Below the pieces are notes generated by a model. That model did not search any database and was not told the origin of the DNA. It saw nothing but the letters and a program-made list of their open reading frames with translations. Shown here one piece after another: positions 10,288-20,042 of a stretch of 44,627 bases of DNA. Origin of the DNA: Acidobacteriota bacterium (GTDB taxonomy: Bacteria > Acidobacteriota > UBA6911); assembly GCA_017860135.1 (NCBI GenBank), contig JAFNAG010000002.1:1-44627 (forward strand), given 5' to 3'. The translations under genes and the position numbers were made by a program. Within the stretch, counting starts at the first letter, position 1. The number at the start of each line of letters is the position of its first letter.

Positions 10288-12444
10288 ATGGCCAGGAAAC
10301 CGCTGTGCGTTGCAATCCTGTGGCACATGCACCAGCCGGACTACGGCAACGAGGAGAGCGGCGAGATCTACCTGCCGTGGACCCGGTTTCATGCCGTTAA
10401 GGACTACTACGATATGGGAGCCCTGATAGAGCAGGTGCCGGGACTGCGCCTGACCATCAACGTAGTGCCTTCGCTGATCGATCAGCTGGAGGCGTATGCC
10501 GGCGGCACTGCGCGGGAAACGTATGCCGAGCTGACCCTGCGCGACGCGGGAACGCTGGACGAACGGGAGAAGGCCTTTCTTCTGGCCGGCTTTTTCCAGC
10601 TTCCGTGGAGGCAGATGATCCTGCCGTACCCTCGCTACAAGGAACTCCTCGACCGGCGCGGCACGCCCGATGAGAGGGGAATTTACAGCGACGGGCTGAG
10701 GCGGTATTCCACCGGGGATTATCGGGATGCGCAGGTGTGGTTCAATCTGAGCTGGTGCGGCAATGAGCTGCGCCGTGATCCGGTGATCGCAGACATGATC
10801 CGCAAAGGACGGGATTTTACGGAAGAGGAAAAGAGGCGCCTGCTCGAGCGCCAGACCGCCTTCATCGGCCGCATCCTCGCTCTGTACCGGAGGCTGCAGG
10901 AGGACGGGGGCATCGAGGTTTCCGTCTCGCCCTATTACCACCCAATCCTGCCGCTTCTGTGCGACAACCGGGCGGCGCGGGAAGCGACTCCGGAGGTTCC
11001 GCTGCCGGGCAACATGTTCTCATTCCCCGGGGACGCGCGGATGCAGATCGCGCGCGCGCAGGACCGTTTCCGTGAGGTGTTCGGCCGGGACCCGCGCGGC
11101 ATGTGGCCTTCGGAAGGCTCGATCAGCGTCGCGGCCTGCCGGCTGGCGGGAGACGCGGGGCTGCGCTGGCTGGCTTCCGACGAAGGAGTGTTGCGGAACT
11201 CGCTCCGGACTCGGGGGCACGGGGATGCGGATCTTTCGCCTGCGCAGAGATACCGTGCCTGGCGGTGGGCTGACGGACCGGCGCTGTTCTTCCGTGATCA
11301 GGCGCTGTCGGATCTCATCGGGTTCACCTATTCGCGCTGGAACGAGGAGACGGCGGTCGTCGACTTTACGCAGCGCCTGCGGCGCATTTACGATGCGCTC
11401 CCGGACGACGGCCGTGATTATGTGGTGCCGATCATCCTCGATGGCGAGAATGCATGGGAGCACTACCAGAACAACGGGGTGGGCTTCCTCCTGTTGTTGT
11501 ACCGCAGTCTCGTCCATTCGGGCTTCCTGCAGACCGTGACCTTCTCGGAATACCTCGAGATGAAACCCGGGCTCGAGACCCTGGAGAACATCACTGCCGG
11601 CAGCTGGATCTACGGCAGCCTGACGACCTGGATCGGGCATCCGGAGAAGAATGAGGCCTGGGAAGCGCTCTCCGCCACACGGCAGGCATTCGCCCGCAGC
11701 GACCCGGGGGCCGTCGACGCGCGGAAGCGGGAGCGGGCGTTCCGGGAACTGATGATCGCGGAAGGCAGCGACTGGTTCTGGTGGTATGGAGATGATCATC
11801 AGACGCAGAACGCGGTGGAATTCGACGCTCTTTTCCGCAGCCACCTGAAAAACACCTATAGCTTGCTGGGCCAGGCCTCCCCGATCACGCTGGATATCCC
11901 GATCAAGAAGGCGGCCGTCAGAACCCGGCACCGGAATCCGGTTCACACCCTCACTCCCAGTCTGGACGGCAGGGTGACCGATTATTTTGAATGGATCTCC
12001 GCCGGCTTTGTGTCGCCCGAGGGCGGCGGCGCCATGCACCAGGCCGTGCGGCGCCTGGAGAAGGTGTTTTTCGGCTATGATGCAAGCCGTTTCTATTTGC
12101 GCCTCGACTTTGCCGGACAGGGCCTGCGCGGCCTGCCGGCACAGGTGTCCGTGCAACTGCAGTTCGTTTCGCCCGGACAGAGCTTTTTGGCGATTGATTG
12201 CGCCGAAGGGCAGTGGCGCTGCGGCGCATGGGAACCGGCAGCCCCGGCGCCCGCGGCGGCGGGAGATCGGATCCTCGAGGTCGGCATCCCGCTGGAGGCT
12301 CTCGGCGTCGGCGCGCCCGACGAAGTCCGGTTTTTCATCACCCTGCTGGACAAGGAACGCGAACTGGAGAGGTTCCCATCGACCGGTTTTCTGGTGGTTC
12401 CGGTGGATCCGTGGAGCCTGGATCATGAGGAGTGGATCGTCTGA
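10288..12444 (+). CDS. Glycoside hydrolase family 57 protein (alpha-glucan-active)
   Basis: The 718-residue product is a GH57 enzyme acting on alpha-1,4-glucans by a retaining mechanism. Family regions visible are HMHQPDY (13-19), MWPSEGSIS with Glu276 as probable nucleophile, FFRDQALSDLIGF with Asp337 as probable acid/base, and DGENAWEHY (385-393). After the catalytic part, from about 510, is a beta-rich region often found on large GH57 amylases. Whether it is an amylase, a 4-alpha-glucanotransferase or a branching enzyme cannot be told. No signal peptide is evident, so it is probably cytoplasmic. ATG at 10288 follows GGGAGGAGGA. Its stop abuts the phosphorylase start with no gap, indicating one operon. 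Confidence 0.9.
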   Translation: MARKPLCVAILWHMHQPDYGNEESGEIYLPWTRFHAVKDYYDMGALIEQVPGLRLTINVVPSLIDQLEAYAGGTARETYAELTLRDAGTLDEREKAFLLAGFFQLPWRQMILPYPRYKELLDRRGTPDERGIYSDGLRRYSTGDYRDAQVWFNLSWCGNELRRDPVIADMIRKGRDFTEEEKRRLLERQTAFIGRILALYRRLQEDGGIEVSVSPYYHPILPLLCDNRAAREATPEVPLPGNMFSFPGDARMQIARAQDRFREVFGRDPRGMWPSEGSISVAACRLAGDAGLRWLASDEGVLRNSLRTRGHGDADLSPAQRYRAWRWADGPALFFRDQALSDLIGFTYSRWNEETAVVDFTQRLRRIYDALPDDGRDYVVPIILDGENAWEHYQNNGVGFLLLLYRSLVHSGFLQTVTFSEYLEMKPGLETLENITAGSWIYGSLTTWIGHPEKNEAWEALSATRQAFARSDPGAVDARKRERAFRELMIAEGSDWFWWYGDDHQTQNAVEFDALFRSHLKNTYSLLGQASPITLDIPIKKAAVRTRHRNPVHTLTPSLDGRVTDYFEWISAGFVSPEGGGAMHQAVRRLEKVFFGYDASRFYLRLDFAGQGLRGLPAQVSVQLQFVSPGQSFLAIDCAEGQWRCGAWEPAAPAPAAAGDRILEVGIPLEALGVGAPDEVRFFITLLDKERELERFPSTGFLVVPVDPWSLDHEEWIV

Positions 12445-14574
12445 ATGGGCTCCAAGTGTCTGACGCAGGATGAAATCACTTCCATGATTGCCAGGCTGAA
12501 GCGCCTGGCAGGCAACCTCTGGTGGACCTGGAACCAGGAGTGCCAGGACATTTTTCACGAGCTGTCCCCGCGAGGCTGGCAGAACCTCTATCACAACGCG
12601 GTGGCAGTTTTGCAGGAAGTGTCGGACTATGAGCTCCGGGTGCGGCTGCAGGACAAGAGGTTCGCCTCCCATGTGCGGACGACGCTCAAGACATTCGAGG
12701 CGTACCTAAATGAAACCAACACGTGGGGGCGGCGTAACGCGCCCGCCCTGCTGAAACGCCCGATCGCCTACTTCTCCGCCGAGTTCGGGTTTCACGAGAC
12801 TCTGCCGATCGCCGCCGGCGGACTCGGCATCCTCGCCGGGGACATCGCCCGCTCCGCCAGCGACCTGGGAATCGGCTTCGTGGGCGTCAGCCTGTTCTAC
12901 AGGGAGGGATATTTCCAGCAGGCCATCAATCAGGACAACTGGCAGACCGAATACTATACGGTGCTGAATCCCAGGTACCTCCCGATCGAGCCGGTCCTCG
13001 ACGCCGGCGGCAGCCCTCTGACGTGCTGGGTGGAAATCAACCTGAGCCGTGTCTGCTTTCAGGTCTGGCGAGTCAACGTAGGCCGCTGCCCGGTCTTCCT
13101 CCTGGATTCGAACCGCCCGGAAAACGAGCAGCGATTCCGCGATTTGACCCTCCACGTCTACGGAGGTGACAGCACCACCCGGATCCTGCAGGAAATGTTG
13201 CTGGGCATCGGAGGCGTGCGCCTTCTGCGCGCGCTGGGCATTCAGCCCTCCCTGTACCACATCAACGAAGGGCACGTCGCATTCCTGACTCTCGAGTTGA
13301 TGCGGGAAAAAGTCTCGCGGGGCGCCACGTTCGAAGACGCGCTTGCCGAGACCAGGTCCGAGTGCCACTTTACCACCCACACCCCGGTGGAGGCCGGTCA
13401 CGACCGCTTCTCGCCCGACCTGATACATTATGCTTTCCACCAGCTCCTGCCCCAAATTGCCCCTTCGGCGCAGGAGCTGCTTGCACTCGGGAGGGTCCGG
13501 CCCGGGGATGCCCTCGAGCCTTTCTGCATGACGGTCCTCGCTCTCAAGGCCTCGCGTTCCGCCAACGCCGTGAGCGAGCTGCACGGCGAGGTCAGCCGGA
13601 AGATGTGGCACGCGCTGTATCCCGAGAGGGCCGTGGACGAGGTGCCGATCGGCCACGTCACCAACGGCATTCACATGCTGGGCTGGATGAAAGGCCCGGT
13701 GCGGGCTTTCTGGCGCCGCAAGCTCGGCGCGCGCTGGACCCGCGAGATCCATCAGCAGTCATTCTGGGAGCGGATGCTCGATCCCGAGTTCGTCTCCGAC
13801 GAGGAGCTCTGGGCGCTCCGCTACAAGCTGCGCCGCGCCCTCATCGAGTTCGCGCGCCGCCGCGAACTGTTTCCGGCCGTGCATCGCTCCAACCCGGAAT
13901 TCATTCGTCTGGACTCGCTGCTGAACCCGAACGCTCTCACCATCGGATTCGCCCGGCGCTTCGCCGCCTACAAGCGGGCCCCGCTGGTGTTTCAGAAATT
14001 CGAATCGATCGCCCGCCTGGTCTCCGACCCGGAGCGGCCGATCCAGTTCGTTTTCGCCGGCAAGGCGCACCCGATGGATCACGAGGGCAAGCGCTACATC
14101 CAGCACATCATCCACTTGAGCATCCACAGCGAACTGCACAATCACCTCGTGTTCCTGGATAATTACGACGTCCATGTCGCCCGCCAGATGGTATCCGGCT
14201 GCGACATCTGGCTCAACACGCCGCGCCGGCCCCTGGAGGCCTCCGGCACCAGCGGGATGAAGATCGGCTGCAACGGAGGCTTGAACCTGAGCATCCTGGA
14301 CGGCTGGTTCCGCGAAGGCTACGACGGCACGAACGGTTTTGCCATCGGGCCGGATTCCCACGCGGACTCGGTGGAAGAACAGGACCAGGTGGACAGCGAG
14401 AACCTCTACGAGGTGCTGGCCAACCAGGTCATCCCCTGTTTCTATGAACGCGATGCCCAGGGGATTCCGCGGCGGTGGATCCGGATGATCCGCCAGGCAA
14501 TGGCCACGCTCGTGCCCAGGTTCTCCACGTGGCGCATGGTGCAGGAATACACGGAGAAATATTATCTCCGCTGA
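12445..14574 (+). CDS. glgP: Alpha-glucan (glycogen) phosphorylase, DUF3417 type
   Basis: It cleaves terminal alpha-1,4-glucosyl units with phosphate to yield glucose-1-phosphate. The 709-residue protein has the N-terminal DUF3417 segment ([15 protein letters not shown]) typical of the shorter bacterial/archaeal GT35 group. The catalytic GT-B fold follows ([22 protein letters not shown]), with the PLP-lysine motif EASGTSGMK at Lys606. The muscle/E. coli type reads EASGTGNMK there. It starts immediately after the GH57 stop, so the two enzymes of glucan breakdown are probably translated together. Confidence 0.95.
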   Translation: MGSKCLTQDEITSMIARLKRLAGNLWWTWNQECQDIFHELSPRGWQNLYHNAVAVLQEVSDYELRVRLQDKRFASHVRTTLKTFEAYLNETNTWGRRNAPALLKRPIAYFSAEFGFHETLPIAAGGLGILAGDIARSASDLGIGFVGVSLFYREGYFQQAINQDNWQTEYYTVLNPRYLPIEPVLDAGGSPLTCWVEINLSRVCFQVWRVNVGRCPVFLLDSNRPENEQRFRDLTLHVYGGDSTTRILQEMLLGIGGVRLLRALGIQPSLYHINEGHVAFLTLELMREKVSRGATFEDALAETRSECHFTTHTPVEAGHDRFSPDLIHYAFHQLLPQIAPSAQELLALGRVRPGDALEPFCMTVLALKASRSANAVSELHGEVSRKMWHALYPERAVDEVPIGHVTNGIHMLGWMKGPVRAFWRRKLGARWTREIHQQSFWERMLDPEFVSDEELWALRYKLRRALIEFARRRELFPAVHRSNPEFIRLDSLLNPNALTIGFARRFAAYKRAPLVFQKFESIARLVSDPERPIQFVFAGKAHPMDHEGKRYIQHIIHLSIHSELHNHLVFLDNYDVHVARQMVSGCDIWLNTPRRPLEASGTSGMKIGCNGGLNLSILDGWFREGYDGTNGFAIGPDSHADSVEEQDQVDSENLYEVLANQVIPCFYERDAQGIPRRWIRMIRQAMATLVPRFSTWRMVQEYTEKYYLR

Positions 14575-14839
14575 TTCTGGACTTGTGGCCCGAGGACATT
14601 CCTCATACCCAATCTAAAATCCTTAATCCTGAATCCAAAGGTGCGGAAGCGAGGCGATTCTGTTGCCGCCCGGTTCCTGAATCATGGCGGGCGGGCATCT
14701 TCTGTTGATTTGATCTGCGGATGGTGTTACAAAGCTGGTTTGGTCTCGAGGAGGCCGGCTCCTTTTTCGACGCCAGCCAACAGTGAATCTTCATGGGTTT
14801 CAGGAGGGCTTGACTCCAGCCTTCCGGAATCAGGTAATT
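14575..14839. other. Spacer between glucan phosphorylase and galT
   Basis: This 265-bp gap has no convincing gene or strong promoter. It includes AT-richer text at 14606-14640 (AATCTAAAATCC followed by TTAATCCTGAATCC), which resembles degenerate intergenic repeats. It separates the phosphorylase from galT enough that galT-glgA may have their own promoter. Confidence 0.4.
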
Positions 14840-15868
14840 ATGCCCGAATTGCGCCACGATCCGATCCAGAAACGCTGGGTGATCATCGCCACCGAACGGG
14901 GCCGCCGGCCCAACGACTATCCCCGCCCGGAGCAGGAGATCCCGAGGGCGTTCTGCCCGTTCTGCGAGGGAAACGAGGGCAAGACCCCGCCGGAAATCCG
15001 AGCCATTCGCCGCGACGGCAGTGCGCCGAACTCGCCGGGATGGAAGGTGCGCGTCGTTCCCAACAAATTCCCCGCCTTGCGAATTGAAGGAAATCTGGAT
15101 CGCAGGGGATTCGGCATCTTCGACCGGATGAACGGGGTTGGCGCGCATGAGGTCATCATCGAGACCCCGCGCCACGACCTCGGCATGGCCGACATGCCGG
15201 TCGAGGACCTCGCCGGAGTGATCTGGATGTACCGGGAGCGATTGGCGGACCTGCTGCGCGATTTCCGCTTCAAATACGTCCTGATATTCAAGAACCACGG
15301 GGCTGCAGCCGGCGCTTCCCTGGCGCACCCGCACACGCAGCTGATTGCGACTCCGGTCACGCCCCTGACTCTTTCGGAAGAGTTGATCTCCGCGCGGGAT
15401 CATTACCGCTACAAGGAGCGTTGCATCTTCTGCGACGTGATCGAGCAGGAACTCGAATTGGGCAGCCGGATCGTCCTTGCCAACGAGACCTTCGTCGCCA
15501 TTGCTCCCTACGCCTCACGCTTCCCGTTCGAGCTCCTGCTGGCGCCCCGGGCCCACCACCACAGCTTCGCCGAGATCGGCGACGGCATGATCCACGACCT
15601 GGCCCTGATGCTGAAGGAGCTGTTGTTCCGGATCAAGAAATGCCTGAACGACCCCCCCTACAACTTCCTGATCCACACGATCCCCAACGTGAGAACGCCT
15701 CCCAAGCGCGCCGGCTACTGGGACACGATCACCGTGGATTTCCACTGGCACATCGAAATTATGCCCCGGCTCACGAGTGTTGCAGGGTTTGAGTGGGGGA
15801 CCGGTTTCTACATCAATCCCACCTCCCCCGAAGAAGCGGCGAAATATCTCCGCGAAGTCGAGCTGTAA
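14840..15868 (+). CDS. galT: Galactose-1-phosphate uridylyltransferase family protein
   Basis: GalT exchanges UMP between UDP-glucose and galactose-1-phosphate through a uridylyl-histidine intermediate. The 342-residue product has the HIT-superfamily active site HPHTQ (His163-Gln167, His165 the expected nucleophile). It has Cys39/Cys42 (CPFC) as probable zinc ligands, a further CIFC at 195-198, and the C-terminal HWHIEIMPR. ATG at 14840 begins the conserved core (MPELRHDPIQKRW); GTG at 14783 would add 19 unconserved residues. It lies 50 bp ahead of glycogen synthase, so a role with glucose-1-phosphate or ADP/UDP-glucose is possible. Substrate is not proven by sequence. Confidence 0.9.
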   Translation: MPELRHDPIQKRWVIIATERGRRPNDYPRPEQEIPRAFCPFCEGNEGKTPPEIRAIRRDGSAPNSPGWKVRVVPNKFPALRIEGNLDRRGFGIFDRMNGVGAHEVIIETPRHDLGMADMPVEDLAGVIWMYRERLADLLRDFRFKYVLIFKNHGAAAGASLAHPHTQLIATPVTPLTLSEELISARDHYRYKERCIFCDVIEQELELGSRIVLANETFVAIAPYASRFPFELLLAPRAHHHSFAEIGDGMIHDLALMLKELLFRIKKCLNDPPYNFLIHTIPNVRTPPKRAGYWDTITVDFHWHIEIMPRLTSVAGFEWGTGFYINPTSPEEAAKYLREVEL

Positions 15869-15918
15869 TACCAAAATAGATTTGCCGCCGCATCGGGCCG
15901 TGCTATACCCTATGGCGT

Positions 15919-17433
15919 ATGACCGGCCAGCATCGGATTCGCGTTGTGATGTTTTCGGCCGAGGCGGCGCCCTTCGCGAAGGTGGGCGGGCTCGGCGACG
16001 TCGCGGGCGCCCTCCCCAGGGCACTGGAACCTATCGGGGCTCAGGTTTCTATCGTGATGCCCGCGTATCGAATGATCTCCCGCGAGAAATTCGGCATCCG
16101 CAGCTGCGCCGCGGTTCCCTCCTTTGAAGTCCCTGTCGGATCCGGGAGTGTGCGCGCGGAAATCGCGCAAACCACCGCGGCTGGAACCGGCGTGACCGTG
16201 TATTTCCTGGGCGGTAGCGATTATTTCGAGCGCGACGGCTTTTACGACGACCCGGTGACGCGGCAAGGGTATGCCGACAACTCCCGCCGGTTCGCTTTTC
16301 TGGCCCGCGCGGGCCTGGAATTGCTTCGCAGGCTGGGGCGGCCGGTGGATGTGATTCATTGCCATGACTCTCAGACCGCCATGGTCCCGGGCCTGCTCCG
16401 GACCGTGTATAGGAACGATCCGTTCTTTTCCCATACCGGCTGCCTCTTCACGATTCACAACCTCGCGTACCAGGGCGTGTACGAAAGAGACGCCCTTGCC
16501 TCAGCCGGAATCGATCCGGGTTATTTTCATGCTTCCTCCCCCTTCGAATTCTGGGGCAAAGTCAACTTCATGAAGATCGGGATCGAAACGGCCGATCTTA
16601 TCAACACGGTGAGTGAGGGCTACGCCCGCGAGATCCTCTCCGGCCCGGAATACGGATGCGGTCTCGAAGGCGTCCTCAGGAACAGATCCGGCTCACTCTA
16701 CGGGATCATGAATGGAATCGACTACGAGGTGTGGAATCCGGAAACCGATCCATTCCTCCCGGCACACTACTCGCCGCGGGACCTTTCCGGCAAGAGCCTT
16801 TGCAAGACCGACCTTCTGTGCCGGATGGGATTGCCGCGCCAGAGGGGAAGGGTGCCGCTGATTGGCATCATTTCGCGGCTTGCCGACCAGAAGGGCTTCG
16901 ACCTGATCGCGAAGGCCAGCCGTGCGATCATGGCGCACGACCTGCAGATGGTGGTTCTGGGGACCGGCCAGAAGGAATACCATGAGCTGTTTCTGAAGCT
17001 GTCCTCCCTGTATCCCGAAAAAATCGCAGCCAGACTGGGCTTCGACAACGCGCTCGCCCATCAGATCGAGGCCGGAGCCGATATCTTCCTCATGCCTTCC
17101 CGGTACGAACCCTGCGGCCTGAACCAGCTCTACAGCCTGCGGTACGGAACGGTGCCGGTTGTCCGGGCAACCGGCGGGCTCGCGGACACGATTGAGGACT
17201 ATAAGCTCGAGAGCGACAGCGGGACCGGTTTCGTTTTCCGGGACTACACGGCGGAATACATGATGGACGCTCTGGAACGGGCCCTGGTTCTCTACGCCGA
17301 TTCCGGGCGCTGGCGCGGGCTCATGGTGCGGGGTATGGGCCAGCGCTGGGCCTGGGAGGGATCGGCGCACAAATACATGGAATTGTACGAAAAAATCGTC
17401 GCCTTGCGCCGCGCCGGAGCCGGCCGGGGCTGA
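15919..17433 (+). CDS. glgA: Glycogen synthase (ADP-glucose type, GT5)
   Basis: It transfers glucose from a nucleotide sugar, classically ADP-glucose, to the non-reducing end of a growing alpha-1,4-glucan. The 504-residue protein has the N-terminal loop KVGGLGD (21-27, Lys21 contacting the nucleotide sugar), the catalytic-domain opening VVMFSAEAAPF, and the C-terminal GT-B motifs RYEPCGLNQLYSLRYG and VVRATGGLADTI. Length is normal for bacterial GlgA. ATG at 15919 is used; the ribosome binding site is weak. No glgC is seen in the window, so the ADP-glucose source lies elsewhere. It converges on the acyl-CoA dehydrogenase gene with a 20-bp gap and no clear terminator. Confidence 0.96.
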   Translation: MTGQHRIRVVMFSAEAAPFAKVGGLGDVAGALPRALEPIGAQVSIVMPAYRMISREKFGIRSCAAVPSFEVPVGSGSVRAEIAQTTAAGTGVTVYFLGGSDYFERDGFYDDPVTRQGYADNSRRFAFLARAGLELLRRLGRPVDVIHCHDSQTAMVPGLLRTVYRNDPFFSHTGCLFTIHNLAYQGVYERDALASAGIDPGYFHASSPFEFWGKVNFMKIGIETADLINTVSEGYAREILSGPEYGCGLEGVLRNRSGSLYGIMNGIDYEVWNPETDPFLPAHYSPRDLSGKSLCKTDLLCRMGLPRQRGRVPLIGIISRLADQKGFDLIAKASRAIMAHDLQMVVLGTGQKEYHELFLKLSSLYPEKIAARLGFDNALAHQIEAGADIFLMPSRYEPCGLNQLYSLRYGTVPVVRATGGLADTIEDYKLESDSGTGFVFRDYTAEYMMDALERALVLYADSGRWRGLMVRGMGQRWAWEGSAHKYMELYEKIVALRRAGAGRG

Positions 17434-17453
17434 TCCTGCGCCGTCCGGGATCC

Positions 17454-18623
17454 TCACACGAATGCATCCAGACCCGTAATGTGTCCGCCCACGATCAAGG
17501 TCTGGATATCGTGCGTCCCCTCGTAGGTCTTGACGGATTCCAGGTTGCACATGTGGCGGATGACCGGAAACTCCAGGCTGATGCCATTGGCGCCCAGGAT
17601 GTCCCGGGCCCGGCGGGCGCACTCCAGTGCCATGGCGACGTTGTTGCGCTTGGCGAGCGAGGTCTGCGCAAAGTGCAGTTTGCCGGCTTCCTTCAGTCGG
17701 CCCAGCTGGAGCGCGAGCAACTGCCCCTTGGTGATCTCGGTAAGCATGTAGACAAGCTTTTCCTGCACCAGCTGGAAGCCCGCAATCGGTCGGTCAAACT
17801 GTTTCCGGGCGCCGGCATACTCGAGGGCCGCATGATAGCAGGCCATGGCCGCTCCGAGCGCGCCCCAGGCGATCCCGTAGCGCGCCTGGTTCAGACACAT
17901 CAGCGGCGACTTGAGCCCCTGCGCCCCCGGAAGCAGGTTCTCCTCCGGAATGGAGCATTCTTCGAAGACGAGCTGCGACGTGACAGACGCCCTCAGTGAC
18001 ATCTTGTGCTGTATTTCGGGGGCGCTGAAGCCGGGAGTCCCCCTCTCGACCAGGAATCCGCGCACCACGCCGTCGAGTTTGGCCCAGACCACTGCCACGT
18101 CGGCGATCGTCCCGTTGGTGATCCAGGACTTGGTGCCGTTGAGCACCCACCGGCTCCCGTCCTTCACGGCACGCGTCAGCATCCCTCCCGGATTCGATCC
18201 GTGATCAGGTTCCGTCAGTCCGAAGCAGCCGATGGCCTCCCCCTTGGCCAGCGCGGGAAGCCAGCGGCGTTTCTGCGCCTCCGAGCCGAATGTGAAAACG
18301 GGATACATCACCAGCGCCCCCTGGACCGACGCGAAGCTGCGGAGCGCGCTGTCGCCCCGCTCCAGTTCCTGCATCACCAGGCCGTAGCCTACATCCGCCA
18401 GTCCCGGGCAGCCGTATTCTTCGGGAAGGTTGGCGCCCAGCAGCCCCAGAGAGCCCATTTCCGGGACCAGGTCCCGGGGAAATGTCGCGTTCTCAAAGTG
18501 GTGATCGATGACCGGAATCACTCTGTCCTCGACAAACGAGCGCACCGTGTCGCGCACCAGCCTCTCTTCCCGGGTCAGAAGATCGTCGACCCGGTAAAAA
18601 TCCACTCCCGTGAATTCCCCCAT
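17454..18623 (-). CDS. Glutaryl-CoA dehydrogenase-like acyl-CoA dehydrogenase
   Basis: This FAD enzyme of 389 residues matches glutaryl-CoA dehydrogenase closely in its motifs. These include SVQGALVMYPV, IGCFGLTEPDHGSNP, LNGTKSWITNG, and the C-terminal TYEGTHDIQTLIVG where Glu368 should be the catalytic base. Glutaryl-CoA dehydrogenase oxidises and decarboxylates glutaryl-CoA to crotonyl-CoA in lysine, tryptophan or aromatic breakdown. ATG at 18623 is preceded by GGAGG at 9-13 bases (GGAGGCGGCTT); the frame stays open upstream to 18935 but that part is not dehydrogenase-like. No partner genes (electron transfer flavoprotein, crotonase) are adjacent, so substrate assignment rests on motifs alone. 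Confidence 0.85.
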   Translation of the reverse strand: MGEFTGVDFYRVDDLLTREERLVRDTVRSFVEDRVIPVIDHHFENATFPRDLVPEMGSLGLLGANLPEEYGCPGLADVGYGLVMQELERGDSALRSFASVQGALVMYPVFTFGSEAQKRRWLPALAKGEAIGCFGLTEPDHGSNPGGMLTRAVKDGSRWVLNGTKSWITNGTIADVAVVWAKLDGVVRGFLVERGTPGFSAPEIQHKMSLRASVTSQLVFEECSIPEENLLPGAQGLKSPLMCLNQARYGIAWGALGAAMACYHAALEYAGARKQFDRPIAGFQLVQEKLVYMLTEITKGQLLALQLGRLKEAGKLHFAQTSLAKRNNVAMALECARRARDILGANGISLEFPVIRHMCNLESVKTYEGTHDIQTLIVGGHITGLDAFV

Positions 18624-18655
18624 AAGCCGCCTCCGTCCCGAAATTGTGCCATACA

Positions 18656-18716
18656 GGGTCAGGTCTGCACTATTTACTTTTTGCAGAGGAAAAAGTGAAT
18701 ATTGCAGACCTGGCCC
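18656..18716. repeat. REP-like inverted repeat between divergent genes
   Basis: Arms 18656-18682 and 18690-18716 match as reverse complements in 24 of 27 positions around a 7-base loop. The core reads CAGGTCTGCACTATTTAC on the left and GTGAATATTGCAGACCTG on the right. The arms are unrelated in sequence to the element at 7601-7695 but similar in design. It lies between the gcdH-like start and the beta-lactamase-like gene. A TATAAT at 18729-18734, without a matching -35 box, follows on the plus strand. Confidence 0.82.
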
Positions 18717-18756
18717 CGATTTCATGACTATAATCGCAAGTCCCGACGGAGGCGAA

Positions 18757-19995
18757 ATGAGCGGCCGGAATCTGCTGATATTGCTTTGTGTCGTCAGCCT
18801 GGCACCCCAGGCGGCGTCCTTTCTGCACGCCGGCGCAGCGGCGGCGCGATCGGGGCTGCCGCAGGCGTCACCGGAAAGCATCGGATTGCGTTCCGCGCAA
18901 TTGCGCTTGATCGATGATGCGGTTGCCGAAGCCATCCGCGGGCGCGAAACGCCGGGCGCTGTCGTTCTGGTCGCCCGCCGTGGCAGGATCGGCTACTGCA
19001 AGGCGTTCGGGCATCGGTCCCTGCAGCCGCAGAGCGAGCCGATGACCACGGACACCATCTTCGACATGGCTTCCCTTACAAAAGTAGTGGCTACTGCTCC
19101 CGCCATCATGCTGCTGGCCCAGAACGGCCGGCTCCGGATCGGAGACCGGGTGAAGCGATACCTGCCGCTTTTTGCCGGCGGAGGGAAGGACGAGATCACG
19201 GTCCGGCAGCTTCTGACCCATTTTTCGGGCCTGCCTGCGGACTTCGACCTTTCCAAACCATGGGAAGGGCGCGCTGCCGCCCTCGAGGAGCTCTGGAGCA
19301 TCCCCACGCAGACGCTGCCGGGGAGGGAGTTCCTTTACAGCGATCTCAATTTCATCGCCCTCGCGGAAATCGTCACCGCCTTGAGCGGAAGGAGCCTGGA
19401 TGTTTTTGCGAAGCAGGAGATCTTTGAGCCGCTCGGCATGACGGAAACAACCTTTAATCCTCCGGCGGACTGGCGCGGGCGCATTGCGCCGACGGAGTCA
19501 CGCGACCGGTCTCTGCGCTACCTCAAAGGGAGCGCCTCCGACCAGGCACTGCAGATGCTGCGCGGGGAAGTACACGACCCGACGGCCTGGCGCATGGGCG
19601 GAGTTGCCGGGCATGCAGGCTTGTTCTCGAGTGCAAGAGATGTCGCGATGTATGCCCAGATGCTCCTGGACCGGGGCTCGGCGCGGGGCCGGTTCCTGCT
19701 TTCCCCCCAAACAGTGGCCGCCATGACCGGCCCGCAGTCCCCTCCGGGCGCATTCCAGTTGCGCGGGTTCGGATGGGACATCCAGACCGGCTATTCCGCA
19801 CCTGGAGGCGATCTCCTCGCGGGCGGATACGGACACACGGGATTCACAGGCACCTCCCTTTGGATTCACCCTCCCACGGGCACATTTGTGGTGATCCTCA
19901 CCAACCGGGTCCACCCCGACGGCAAAGGTGACGTAACCCACCTGCGCGGCGCGATCGCGAACATCGTCGCGGCCTCCATTGCGGAATCCCGTTGA
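18757..19995 (+). CDS. Serine hydrolase, class C beta-lactamase family
   Basis: The 412-residue product has a cleavable-looking signal peptide (MSGRNLLILLCVVSLAPQAAS) and the three active-site elements of the beta-lactamase/DD-peptidase/esterase fold. These are SLTK (nucleophile Ser106, Lys109), YSDLN (Tyr194) and the HTG triad (360-362) in place of KTG. Secreted enzymes of this type include AmpC-like lactamases, peptidases and esterases such as EstB; HTG is common in the non-lactamase members. ATG at 18757 has GGAGG four bases upstream. In-frame ATG at 18724 would place extra residues before the signal peptide. Substrate unknown. Confidence 0.88.
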   Translation: MSGRNLLILLCVVSLAPQAASFLHAGAAAARSGLPQASPESIGLRSAQLRLIDDAVAEAIRGRETPGAVVLVARRGRIGYCKAFGHRSLQPQSEPMTTDTIFDMASLTKVVATAPAIMLLAQNGRLRIGDRVKRYLPLFAGGGKDEITVRQLLTHFSGLPADFDLSKPWEGRAAALEELWSIPTQTLPGREFLYSDLNFIALAEIVTALSGRSLDVFAKQEIFEPLGMTETTFNPPADWRGRIAPTESRDRSLRYLKGSASDQALQMLRGEVHDPTAWRMGGVAGHAGLFSSARDVAMYAQMLLDRGSARGRFLLSPQTVAAMTGPQSPPGAFQLRGFGWDIQTGYSAPGGDLLAGGYGHTGFTGTSLWIHPPTGTFVVILTNRVHPDGKGDVTHLRGAIANIVAASIAESR

Positions 19996-20042
19996 CAGGT
20001 CGTTCAGGAATTTTGCGGCGGTTTCCGACGGAATTCAGCGGC

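Noticed and set aside
11020..12672. Minus-strand open frame of 550 codons antisense to the GH57 gene
   Set aside because: The plus-strand product has clear catalytic motifs; the antisense product has none and no ribosome binding site.
15882..15909. TTGCCG-N16-TATACC as a glgA promoter
   Set aside because: It would start transcription almost at the start codon, leaving no room for a ribosome binding site; matches are weak.
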